NCBI GenBank assembly: GCA_963970005.1
Contig: CAXAMN010028917.1
Span: 243,014 to 307,013, forward strand
Source: Durusdinium trenchii
Lineage: Eukaryota; Sar; Dinophyceae; Suessiales; Symbiodiniaceae
Length of the DNA: 64,000 bases
Direction: 5' to 3'
Part shown: positions 43,962 through 54,474 of the stretch, piece after piece
How positions within the stretch are numbered: the first letter of the stretch is position 1
How the letters are laid out: the number at the start of each line of letters is the position of its first letter
The notes under the pieces: generated by a model
The model's database searches: none
Seen by the model: the letters and a program-made list of their open reading frames with translations, nothing else
Told to the model about the DNA's origin: nothing
Made by a program: the position numbers and the translations under genes

Positions 43962-45209
43962 TGGCCTAAAGCCGGGGACGACCGTCCCGTCTGTCGACCG
44001 CATTCGACCACGGTGGAGACACCGCGGTCTAGTCCTAAAGGGGGAAATGGAGCGAAATGGACCTGATGAGGCTCATGGAGACAGAGATAGTGACAGAGAT
44101 TGTGTGCTTTTTTGGTGTTTTTTTTTGTATATGTTTTCCGAGAATCCAACATCTCTCATGCAGTGTTGAGACAATCTGGGTCAACACTCCGGTGCGAACC
44201 TTTCAATGTTTATACTTGGTAGACAGGGCCTTGGCCACGTGACTGGAACCTCGAACGTGTCCAATAACGTGAGTTCCTCCCTTCTTTTCCACCCTTAGAC
44301 CAGGTTTTGTGACGTTTATTTCAGCAATCCCACGACAAACACGCACCTGGTCATGCTCCTCCCGCATGGTCGAGAGATCTTTGGCCTGGTCGAACACGAA
44401 ACCCAGACCAACCAGTGACGAAAAACGCGCTGTGCAATCTTTTAGTCACATCAACTATCAACTTCATGTTTTAGGATGTGTTTTTGTGGTCAAAAAAGAA
44501 GAATGCTCGTACAGTAAATAAAAGAACATCTCTTGTTTTGTGGCGACATGGAAGAAAGTCACATTTGAAGGTGGTGTTCTGGTCTCAACAGGTGTTATCA
44601 GGGCACATCGATTGCAAACAAAACCTGCATGTTGAAGAAAGCCAATGGGACATTGAACATACGCATTTCTTCAGTGCCACTGCGTGAAGCGTGAAGACTC
44701 ACACTTTGGACATGGCAACAAGGCTTCAGGAGATGTTCAGGAACGGTTCCAACACAGTCAAGCATTTCATCGTTGAGCTTTCATTGGTTCAATCACTCGC
44801 ATTCGCTTCATTCACAAACCATACAGGGCAGTATATATTTATTTGTCGGGATGTCGCTTGCAGGGTTGACCAAACCGGAGCAGTGGATTCCTAAGATCGT
44901 TGCAGAAACGGTCGAAACCAACATGCAAACGATACGCCGAGATCCCGTGAGGCTGTGCTTCCGGGCCAAACGCACTACGGACTCCCGCGTCTCACCTGAC
45001 AGGGCATCGGCATGCGAGGCCCCTACAAACAACCAACAAGTCTTTTTTGCAAGTAAAGAAGATTCATGAAGACTCTGATTGTGAAGGAATTCACAAGTTT
45101 ATTCAGACATTGCAAGTGCCCAACATCTGGTCGGGTCGACCTGGATCTTGGACCCAACAAGTAAAAATTCACAGAGTTCCACCATGTTCCACCCCTCCCA
45201 GCCAAAATA

Positions 45210-45385
45210 TGCCAAAATGCCTTGCGAGGCATTTCCTGAAGCGTTTTCCTTTCCTTTTCCGGAGTCGATCGGAGAGAGCTTCTGACCGGACGCCGTTCTT
45301 TTGGATCGAACATCAGCCGCGATATCGGCCGCTGGGCTTTCCCCGCCAGACTCCTCGCGGGAGAGGGAGCCGCACGGAGTAGCCT
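45210..45385 (-). CDS. Candidate exon, unrecognised
   Basis: Minus strand reads SLSREESGGESPAADIAADV, RSKRTASGQKLSPIDSGKG and KENASGNASQGILAYFG, Ser/Gly-rich and exon-like. Confidence 0.3.
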
Positions 45386-45889
45386 GCGTGATGGCCTCAG
45401 TCAGGTCGCACTCGTTGGCTGTTGGAGCGGAAGGAGATGTGACAAGTTGAAGTCCACAGGTGAAAGGCTGGTTGTCAATTTGTTGCGAAAGGTTGGTTGG
45501 TTGGTTGAGAGGAAAGACACAAGGGATTGATGTTCAAAAGCGGAGTGCTGTACAGTCTCCTCTAAAAAAGTCGCATAATTCGATTATATTCGAGTAGTGA
45601 TTGAATATTATCTTGGGACTCAGGTGCAAAAGGTCTCCTGAGGTTGCAGCATTGTGCAAACAAAAACATCTCAGTGTGATCCACCCAGCTCTTTTCGTCC
45701 ACGTGAAGGAAACAAAGGCCTTTGAAAAAAACACGACGAGTCTTTTGAAAACCACATTGCGGGAAAACCCTGCAAAAGAATACTTGTTTTTGCGGACACG
45801 GTTCTTTTCCACATGTCGCCCATGTTCGGGGATTCACCAAAAAAAAAGATGGGAAAATGACCAATTCACCTCCCAAACCAGGAAGACCA

Positions 45890-46000
45890 AGAAAAGATCG
45901 CAGACCCGAAGGCATCGATCGACCCGAACGCCAGCAGACCCGAACGCGTCGACCGTTTCGGAGCCGCCTCCAGTGCTTCAATTCGGGTGCGCACTGCTGC
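45890..46000 (-). CDS. Candidate exon, unrecognised
   Basis: Minus strand reads VRTRIEALEAAPKRSTRSGL then LAFGSIDAFGSAI. It lies about 1.1 kb downstream of a spliced-leader-like sequence on the same strand. Confidence 0.3.
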
Positions 46001-46097
46001 CATCTCCTGGCGTGGTCGGTGTGAACGTGACGTAAGGTTTAACACCTAGGACCTGGTGGAGAGATTTCATAAACGTGGAACATACAAACATCTTCGC

Positions 46098-46203
46098 ATA
46101 TATACCCTAGGGCTCCAACCATATCCTCAGAAGGTGGTTAGACCCCCCCAAACCCACCCCAACCACCTTCTCAGGAGGTAGTTGGAGCCCTAGGGATATA
46201 TAT
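46098..46203. repeat. MITE hairpin, family 3, TIR CCCTAGGGCTCCAAC
   Basis: CCCTAGGGCTCCAAC on the left is matched by GTTGGAGCCCTAGGG on the right (46181-46195). Inner AAGGTGGTT and AACCACCTT also pair, so almost the whole 106 bp can fold. Related copies are at 47888-47985 and about 47577-47665. Confidence 0.8.
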
Positions 46204-46667
46204 AATATATGCATCTTTCCGGTTGAATACTTTTCGAACCATGAAAGCTCTGAGGTAGTGCTTGAGAAGATTGAGAAGATGTCCCGACCGATGTGAAAAT
46301 TGTTCTTTCGCGGGTGGGTCTTCACCCGAAAACCTGAAAGTACCGCGAAAGTGTTTGCAAGGTACATTGACCGCTAAACAACTCCCGTTTTTGCACTGTC
46401 AACTGGGATAGGCGGGGTGGGAAAATGATTGTGAGGCTCTGACACAACCAGCTTTCTCGTTAGGATTCAATGTTTTTTTGCGCAAGCTGAAACCACTTTG
46501 CCCAAGCGCTGCATCCATGCACGAAAAACAAGTCGCACCATCAGCTTCAGAATGGTTCCACCACAGAAAGCCCATGTCTTACCAATCACCCCATGTGTGG
46601 CCCAATCTGTGACCCATCACTGCCGCCCCACCGAACATTACTCAGCAAAAAATAGCGGCTTACTAAT

Positions 46668-46735
46668 CCCAGACACTCCATGGGACTGGCATATATCATA
46701 CATTGGGGTGGTTGAAGTCGGGGTCAATGTAGGCA
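46668..46735. repeat. MITE, family 2, second copy with inverted interior
   Basis: Starts with CCCAGACACTCCATG like the 14457 copy, but the interior (GGGACTGGCATA, ATACATTGGGGTGGTTG, GGGTCAATGTAGG) is the reverse complement of that copy. Confidence 0.65.
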
Positions 46736-47061
46736 CCATACATGGAGCGCCTATCACTTCAGCCCCGGTGTTATCCATTTCATATCCCGTCCTCTCGACG
46801 TTTCTGTCGCTCGTCGTTCACGAGCTGCTGGATGTCTCCGAGACCCACCTGACAGTCCAACGAAGAAAACGGTCCAGTTCGGTCAGCAGTTCGGAACAAC
46901 ACAGCAAAACCTGGTGATGAATGGGTGATTCACCGATTTCTCTGTGGTTTCAACTTTAAAGATGAGTCGGTGGGTTCAATCATCCCCAAGTAAAGGATTG
47001 AACATTAAAAGTGTTCTTGAATAGAATTGAAAATGCCTGAAAACGAGACCTCAAGACCCAG

Positions 47062-47090
47062 CTTGAGCCAAAATGGCATGGCCATTTTGG
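47062..47090 (-). other. Relict dinoflagellate spliced-leader sequence in a palindrome
   Basis: CTTGAGCCAAAATGGC (47062-47077) is the exact reverse complement of the 3' 16 nt of the dinoflagellate spliced leader (GCCATTTTGGCTCAAG). It is followed after three bases by GCCATTTTGG (47081-47090), making a 10-bp-arm palindrome that resembles two leaders head to head. Relict leaders in the genome mark cDNA from trans-spliced mRNA that re-integrated. Confidence 0.6.
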
Positions 47091-47576
47091 CCACAATATC
47101 AACAACACATTGCTTACTCTACACAAGCTCCGAGCAAAACTCAGAAAACGGTCCGGCTCACAGGTCGCCACTTGAACGCCATGAGACGTAGACGCGTCAC
47201 GTGCGACGGGTCCGTCAACCTAGGTACTTTCAGACCATTTCTGAGGTGCATGGTTGCCCAAATAAAGCCTTCCTAGCATTTCAGTGCATTTCATGTTGTT
47301 TCCTTGTCTGCCCAAATCCACCCCAAAATCCACACCCTGGTCGAAGACTCATCATAAACCTCTGGACAGTACTCTGGACAGTCTTGAATTAGTTGCAAAA
47401 TGTTGCAAGTTGCATCAAGTTGCCATCCATATCCCGTGTCACCACTGCCGCACTTGGCCCCCCGTGGTGTTTTTCCAGTGTTTTCCAGCGGGAAAAAAGC
47501 ACCGTCAGCGACCTGATGCGCATGTTGATCTCCCACAGTCTCCTGGCCGCACCCCGTTCCCTGTCCCCGCCACCTA

Positions 47577-47665
47577 CCCTAGGGCCCTAGGGCTCCAGTC
47601 GATATATGACTGGACCCTCTCCTGGCACCCAGTCCCGCTTTCGAAACGAAGGTACGACTGGAACT
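47577..47665. repeat. MITE family 3, diverged copy
   Basis: CCCTAGGGCTCCAGTC and later CCTGGCACCCAGTCCCG and TTTCGAAACGAAGGTACGAC resemble the left and right parts of the 47888 copy. Confidence 0.5.
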
Positions 47666-47887
47666 TCACATGGAAAATCATGATGTGCGTGGCATGGCTC
47701 CGGAAGGAAGACCAATGAAGACCATATAGTTATTCTCAGGGTGTCCACCTCCACGTTGGGTTCCAGTTCAGTTTGGGTCTGTCCCGCCCGGCTCCTCCAA
47801 GCGGCCACGTAAGGCCACCGTCTCAGACAACTGATCCTACCGTGGATCGGTGGGTGCCACTGGGAGAATGCTCCAACGAAAGGACCA

Positions 47888-47985
47888 TACCCTGGGGCTC
47901 CTGGCCCATCTCCTCAGGTTCGGTGGTTAGACCTCCCTGGCACCCACCCCAACCACCTTCGAAACGGAGGTAGTTGGAGCCCTAT
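47888..47985. repeat. MITE hairpin, family 3, second copy
   Basis: Left CCCTGGGGCTCC and right GGAGCCCTATGG arms, with the inner GGTGGTTAGACC and CACCCCAACCACCTTC segments shared with the 46098 copy. Confidence 0.7.
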
Positions 47986-49403
47986 GGATACTTGAAAGGG
48001 ATCAAAAAGGATGACAACACTTCGACATCCGCCATCGCCGTAGATACGGAAAGCAGTATGTCACATCTACGTGAATGTCGTGAGTGCTTCTGGTTTTATT
48101 TACCCTTCATCTGACTAACTTGCCAGACTTGGGGTATATTCCATGACCAGCAAAAGTGTCTGATGACGGTTCTAGTAAAGACCTTCCCCCAAAAATAGAG
48201 ATCAAATGGTCCACCTGGACCTTCTTTCGGGGTGTCGTGTCTGGAGGTCCCTCAGTAGTGGGCTGGGGCTTCCAGCCAGGTGACCCCTATTACTGGTGCA
48301 AACTGGGACATGTCGGACCGCCCAAAGGGGGGCTGTTTGGTGTTTGCTTCATTTTGCTTCCACAACCGAGTCATCCAAACCACAAGCACGGGGCCGCCGA
48401 AGAGACCCACGTGGAACCTGAAAACCACTGGTACGGTATGTCGGAGGAAACCAAGTCTTCCAGTCTGGTCCATTTTCCATCAGGTTATATCAGGTTCCAT
48501 CTTAATCTTCCTTGGTATTAGTCCATCAGACTGATGCCACCAACCTCGCTTTGGGTCTAGTTCCTCTGCTCAGTTCCGCTGGTTCCTCTGCTACACTCCT
48601 CATATCACTCGGTTGGAACCGGTGAAGGAACACCACGGTGCTCGGTTCCTGTGTCTTCGGACATCGGAGAGGTCATGTTTTCTCATGTTCTCGGACATCG
48701 GCCCGGTGGATAAGAAGGGGAACGGACCTTCTGCCGTTGTTGGCCCTTTTCCAAAAACAACATGAGAAAGGGGCCAATTGGTTCAACTCCAGCCTCGGAC
48801 GATGTCCATCTGATGCGGAGCTCGGGATATTCAACATCCACAGAAAAGCTCGCGCGATCCTATTTCGAAGCCAACCATCCACCTCCAAGTGAATCTTGCC
48901 TGTCCCTAAGCCAATCATCTCGGTGAATATGAGTTGACTCCCTCCGTTTCCCTGCATAAAGGTCAACCTGTTTCCACCTTTTTGCTTTTAGTGGGGACAT
49001 CAATCCCCAGGAAAGGTTTTGCATGGGTTTGATAGGTTTTGCAGTTGCGGATCCACTCTTTTCATTTTTCCAGGGCAACATCAGTGAATCAGATACCCAT
49101 CATCGCCTACATGTAGCCCCACTTCCCACGCCTGCTTCCACTCCAGCAACTGCCGCTCTGAAGCCTCTTGCTTCCTCAAGAGTTCAAGGTTGGTGGCCTC
49201 GCAGGCAATCAGAGACACCACACCATTTAAGGGGATAAGGGTTGGGTTTGGGTAGTCCAGCATGCTGATTTATGTGTACTCGTCTATGTACTGTCCAACC
49301 CCCTAAAAAGACGACAAGACGCCTATCATGAACTCAAAGGCAGCATCTGTATATATAAACACGACCTCAGCTTGTTTTTTCCACGCGTTGCAGAAAGTTT
49401 GTC

Positions 49404-49413
49404 NNNNNNNNNN
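49404..49413. other. Assembly gap, 10 N
   Basis: Ten N followed by a C run, directly at the 3' end of the retroelement. The terminal repeat of the element may be hidden or collapsed here. Confidence 0.98.
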
Positions 49414-49427
49414 CCCCCCTGTACCTC

Positions 49428-50600
49428 CTAGGGCAGCATCAGCCAAACCCGATGCTCCCTAGGCTCAGACTTTGCAGAGAGGGAAACCATACCCTGACTC
49501 ACTCCAGTCTTTAAAGGGTGGTTTCTTGGATTTCTCCACTCCGAGAAATTCTCCCGCGCGCCTGAAAATCGCGAAAAAACGAAACCTTTCGACTTGCCCT
49601 TCCTGGCTCCACGTCCCCCTGCCCTGGGACGCCCTTGAGGCGACCCAGGCTCAAGCAGTGGGCTCTTGCGGTATAAGTTCACATAAGGAAGTAAAAATGA
49701 ATTCGACGGAGCCATATCTGCCAACTGAGCGAGTCCGTCGTTCAGATACACTCGGGCAGTTCGTGCGGCGGCCCACCGCCCTTGCACTAGCAATTTATCG
49801 AACGAACCGTGGTGTCCAAACCAGAACGTCGCGCCTCCCCGACGCAGACTGTAAGGTCTGAAGTGAAGGTCATCCAAACGCAGTGCAGCAACGGCTTTGG
49901 TGAAGAGCGCTCTCCACGCATGTGGCTTTACAGTTAAAAATTTTGAGGGAGCCACGGATTGTTTCCATTTCCAGAGTGATGGGAGGATGGAGCGTTCGTG
50001 CAAAGTAACGCTTTCCGCCGCGCCTTGGCGCGCTCCTCCCTTAGTGAGGCCAAGGGAAAGCACCGCTGGCCCTGTGGGTCCGGGAATGAAAATGTCTTTC
50101 GCCTTGAGGCTCAGGAGTTCACCAGTTCGAAGAAGCCCATAAAAAGCAATTCGGAGAGACAACCCGAATTCAGGACACCCGTGAAACACGGACCAACCGC
50201 ACAGGGCATCTAAAATTTGGACAGTCATGGGTGGTGCTCGGTTGGGAATTTCTACGGTGCTCCATGCTTTCAGCAACCTCCAGCTCCCTGGAAGTTTCTT
50301 CTTGAGAGAAGGGTCGCGGTCTTGGAGTGCTGCTAGGGTATTATTCGCAATAGACTTGCCTTCGCCAGAGGCCCATAGATGCTCCAGGTAGTCACTAACC
50401 AAAGAATCAAGACGCACTTGCTGCTTTGGGAGGGAAAGCCCCTCCCCTGCCATCCAGTCAAAAAAAACGGTTGAGACATTCTGTGTACCGTTGTCGAGTA
50501 CGAGGTTGTACGGTGAGGCCTTTAAGAGAACCAAGCTTACTTCGGACCTTCTTGCGCTCCTGTTGGCTTTTTCCTTCCATCACTTTCGTGGTTTTCTTCC
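49428..50600 (-). CDS. Tyrosine recombinase of the retroelement, one frame break
   Basis: The N-terminal core-binding part (QERKKVRSKLGSLKGLTVQP, RTRQRYTECLNRFF) breaks at A8 (50460-50467) and resumes as DWMAGEGLSLPKQQV. The catalytic domain has FYGLLRTGELLSLKAKD (box I Arg), a Lys in LTKGGARQG, RPYSLRRGGATFWFG (box II Arg; the usual His of HxLR is Tyr or Ser), QGRWAAARTARVYLND (final Trp and Tyr nucleophile). The Gly/Arg-rich C-terminus ends REHRVWLMLP with a stop at 49428-49430. It would recombine cDNA ends into the genome. Confidence 0.8.
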
Positions 50601-53600
50601 CCATTTCTTCCGTAGTGGTCGGCGCGAGGGCCGATCTGCGGGGTTCTGGTGGGTATCCACGTAACCCCAGACTCCTACTAAACCACCTGCCAACTGAAGC
50701 GCTCCGATCCGACACAAAGTCCTCCTCAACCTCCGGCTGGACGACCGACCTCGAGACAACGCGTGCAGCACGACCAAGGAATCAATCAAATGCAAGAAAC
50801 GACAGGAGCTCTCTTCGAGCTCTTTCAGCCGCCACACCAGCGCGGTCTTGACAGCCCGCAGCTCAAGAGCATTGATGTGTTCAACATCTCCTGTCCATCG
50901 CCATCCGGCAATATCCTTCCAGCGCCACAACTTGCTCGGGATCGAGGCCCGCAAACGATGATATCGAGCTGGCAGATCACTCCCCAGCTGCAACAGAATG
51001 TCCTCTCCCTTGACCGAGACCTGTCCTAACAGCCGCGTCACCAAGCCTCCTTCCTGCTGTCCGGCCTTTGTAGTCTGCCTCAAAGGTGGTCTCAACAACA
51101 AACTGGATAAGTAGCTTTCTCGCCCTGGTGTCAATCTCTCAACCAAGCTCGCCAACCTCAACTGCGGCAGCATGCCCAAGGTCCTAAACAGAGAATACAG
51201 CAAATACGCAACCACTGGTATCGACCAACTATTTCCCAAGAGGGAAAGCCGGCAGTCATTGTGCTGGGTGCTGCCTTCCAGACTCTTCACCATACAACGT
51301 CTGGTGTAGCCCAAAGGGAAACCAAGGATCACTTCTCTTTCGTTGACCGAAGGGACACGAACTTGTTCCTGGCGATTGGTGACGCAGTTCTCCACGCGAT
51401 ACTGGTACGGTGGAAACCTATGTCGATCCACCTTCCACCGGGCAACTGCATCGGCGGGACAAAGGGCCAAGCCTGCAGGTCTGCGCCCCGGCGCAACCGA
51501 GGGACGAGAGGTTGTGAAGGTCGGGAACGGTTTGTCTGGCTTCGCACGCGTCCAACCAGGTTCCAAAAAGTCCTGTTCATCAAGGTCTACCTTCAACTCT
51601 ACTTTTCCTCTGACTGGGAGATTTTCCTCTCTCCCCTCCAAGACCTTCACTCCTTCTAGGCTCAAAGGCTCCCAAGTGCACCAATACAAACGCGGCCGTC
51701 GGGCAAGGCTGACTCCTCCTGCGTCAATGCTCCATGGGGCCTCCCCGTAGGCCTCGGACATCGCCACGCAGTCCTGAGCATCCATCGATGCCACGTTCTC
51801 AACTAAGCGGTGGACGGGGCACCACTTGAAGTATGTCTTGAGCAACGCTTCAACTCGGGGTATGTGCTGAAACAAGCTGGACCTCTCATCTCTCAACGCC
51901 CCCTTCCTATCGGAGTTAAGACCTGAAACTCCCTGACACGGGGGGACCCGCGCCAAGCAGCACAAGGCCTACATTGGCAAATCTCATCCTCCACTCCAAC
52001 ACGCGCTCCTCCGTGACGTCCGCGACATCTTTCACACAAACAACGTCCGGGAAGAACGACTCAACAACTCGATTTGCTTCTGGCGAGATCTCAACGGAGA
52101 TGTAGCCTCCTACTGGTACACGCAATGCATCAAGGGCCACCCTGAGGGCACCTATCCCGTCAAACAAGGACACCACAAGCACCTGATCCATCTCTTCAGG
52201 TTCAAGAGCGTCTCCTCGAGATTCGGCTTGACACGCTGCCACTCCAAATGGGCTAAGTTCTCTCGTGACACACAATCCCCCTCCTGTAGTGGAGGCATCA
52301 CTTGCAGTCACCAACTCCGAGGTCGTCAGGCGGAAGTCCATGTAGGCCAGCGGACACAGGGTCACAAAACGAAGCAACTCAAGGGCCACATCAACAGGTA
52401 GCGGTCTCCGGACCAAAGGACCCAGCACGCTCAATTCAGTGACCTGGCGCCACACTGCATTCAATCCTGACAACAAGGGCCTCCGGAACATCGCAATGTA
52501 CACAAAGCCTCCTCCAACTACCTGCAGTTCTCGCTGTGATGCCTTGCCCGCGACGCAGACCTCTATGGCCAGCCTCACATACCTTCCTACCTTATCCTGC
52601 TTCGGAGAGGCTCGCCCAAGATCACCATCCACCCAAGCTCCTTGCACCTCTGCCTGGACCTCCTGTGTCACAGCCTTCTTAGGGTGACGGGGCAAACCAA
52701 GCTGCTGATATGTCTCTCGCACTGCCAAGGTCCACGCAGAAGGGGTTCCCTGCAAGGTTTCTGCCAACTTCCTATCAACTCGGTTCAACTCGTCATAGTT
52801 GTCGAGGTAGACCCTGTACTGGTGAGGAGCAAAGCTCTGCTGCCGATCCCTGCGGATCTCCTGGTCCCGTCCGGCCAAGCGCTTTTCACTTCCTAAGGCT
52901 TGTTGAATCACTCGGCGATGGACACGCTGAGCTATGGCCACCGAGTTCACAAACCCCATGGGCAGCACTCTGCTTACCAAATGCCACCCTTTGCCGGAAT
53001 AACCATCTGGGAGGCTCTCTGGAGGGACCTCCCTTCCAAACCCCATGAAGCGATGCCAGCACGGTGGTGTCCGGAACAAGTAAAAGAAACACCGTACATC
53101 TTCGGACGATGTCAGGAGCAGTTCACCATCTTCAAGAACTGTTCCCGACAGCCCAGTGACCGTAGGTAGTGTGCAAGTGTCTCCTACTAAGTTTCGGCAT
53201 AGTCCGTTGGTTGGTACTAAGTTCATGATCAGCCTACAGATCTCAAACTCCTCACCCTTCTCGTCTACAGCCTTCTCTCCCTTCTCCACTGCAAACAGTC
53301 CGTTTAGAACCGGTCTCCTTCATGAGCCCGCAGACCCCCCGCTCAATCAGGCCCCGGCACACCTCGGCCCAGTGCTCTTGGCTGACCATGACCGCGGGGG
53401 TCTTTCCCAGGCGCTGATCCTGAGGCGGAAGAAGAAACTGTTCGAACTCCTCCACGTACGAACGAGTGCCGCCGTCACAGAAACCCACAAGATCGAGAGA
53501 ACCTACACCTTCGGGGAAGGCCGCAGCCACCATCTTCCACTGAAAAGCCCTGGCCACTCGGACTTCTTCCCCAGAATAATCAATGCCTTTGGTTCTAAAG

Positions 53601-54458
53601 AACTCTTGGAAGGAGATAGGAGGGAGCACGACCCGAGATAGTCCACTGCATGGTGTTAACCACCGTCCTCAACCTCTCTAAGACCCTTCTCTGCACCTTT
53701 GTGACCTTTCGTCCCCAAGCTGACCCCACTCCATAGAGACTGTTCAATCCTCTGACCAGAGCCTCCAACACTGAGTCCTCCTCATCACACCACCCCAAAG
53801 CCCCCGGAAGCGGGAGGGGAAAGATTCCCTCCGTGGACTGCCCGCAACGCGTGGTGTTGGCTAACACTTCCAAGGTTTGAGACAGTGCCGGACCCATATC
53901 TTTCCAACTGCTTTCTTTTTCGCCACAAGCGTGTCGCAAGATCATCCGCCACGATGTGCTGCCGCTCTGCTCCGTCAATGGCGCTCCTCCACGGCACGGC
54001 TCTAAATCCAGTCGCGAAGGGTGCCCACATGCAAAATGGGAGGATCTCCAAACCTCCCCTGTGCTCCTCTTCAAAAGCTCCTCCCCAGAAGATCGGCGCT
54101 GTCCGCGGTCCATACCTGCAGATTGCTTACTCCTCTCAACTGCCTGGGAGATACTCTTCTTCTCCCCTCCCTGGCCCGGCGAAGTTGGCATCCTTTTTCG
54201 AACCTCCAAGTCGCCCCCAAGGTCATAGTCAATTGGCTCGACATAGTCCTCAAGCGCCCTCTGGTGACACTCTGTCAGCATCTCCTCTATTGCCCTGTCG
54301 ATTCTCTCTTCATCCTCATTTGCCTTCATACCCCTCCTTTGACTTTTCATTGACTCCTCTTCTCTCAGCCCTTCTCTCTTCCTCTCTTTGCTTCCCATGC
54401 CTGCATTCTCCACCTCAGCTCCTCTCTTCAATTGTCGTCCTTGCTTTTTCTTCCCCAT
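50580..54458 (-). CDS. Retroelement ORF3 (Pol): RT, split RNase H, DNA methyltransferase, with frame breaks
   Basis: ATG at 54458. A Lys/Glu-rich N-terminus (MGKKKQGRQLKRGAEVENAG) leads to GALGWCDEEDSVLEALVRGL and NSLYGVGSAWGRKVTKVQ. After a shift near 53615 comes LPPISFQEFFRTKGIDYSGE. After another near 53310 comes the reverse transcriptase core. Then follow the first RNase H block (VTASDASTTGGG), methyltransferase motifs, a shift in G6 at 51940-51945, the remaining methyltransferase motifs and the second RNase H block, ending near 50616. No aspartic protease is seen. Four breaks separate the pieces, and each needs only one base. Confidence 0.75.
50610..50905 (-). other. RNase H domain, second half
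   Basis: GDVEHINALELRAVKTALVW (catalytic Glu), RFLHLIDSLVVLHALSRG (catalytic Asp), then GVWGYVDTHQNPADRPSR (last Asp). I-N-x-L-E-L and N-P-A-D-x-P-S-R are standard for RNase H of DIRS-type elements. Confidence 0.75.
51173..52190 (-). other. C5 cytosine methyltransferase domain of the retroelement
   Basis: Motif I VVSLFDGIGALRVALDAL, motif II Glu in YISVEISPEA, a motif III-like DVADVTEERV, motif IV G-P-P then PPCQGVSGLNSDRKG after a one-base break in the G6 run (51940-51945), motif VI LVENVASMD, motif VIII RRPRLYW, PSVNEREVILGFPLGY (motif IX region) and motif X LSLLGNSWSIPVVAYLL. All catalytic residues are present, and only the frame at motif IV is broken. Confidence 0.85.
52255..52320 (-). 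other. RNase H domain, first half (catalytic Asp)
   Basis: TTSELVTASDASTTGGGLCV: the D-A-S followed by a Gly-rich turn is the first strand and first catalytic Asp of RNase H. The domain does not continue; methyltransferase sequence begins about 35 residues later. Confidence 0.65.
52700..53635 (-). other. Reverse transcriptase domain
   Basis: Blocks in order: GLFAVEKGEKAVDEKGE, FEICRLIMNLVPTN, SSEDVRCFFYLFRTP (motif A, Asp), SRVLPMGFVNSVAIAQ (motif B) and QYRVYLDNYDELNRV (motif C). Motif C reads Y-L-D-N where the usual box is Y-x-D-D, so one metal-binding Asp is Asn. Confidence 0.75.
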
Positions 54459-54474
54459 TTTCCTTTATCTCTAA

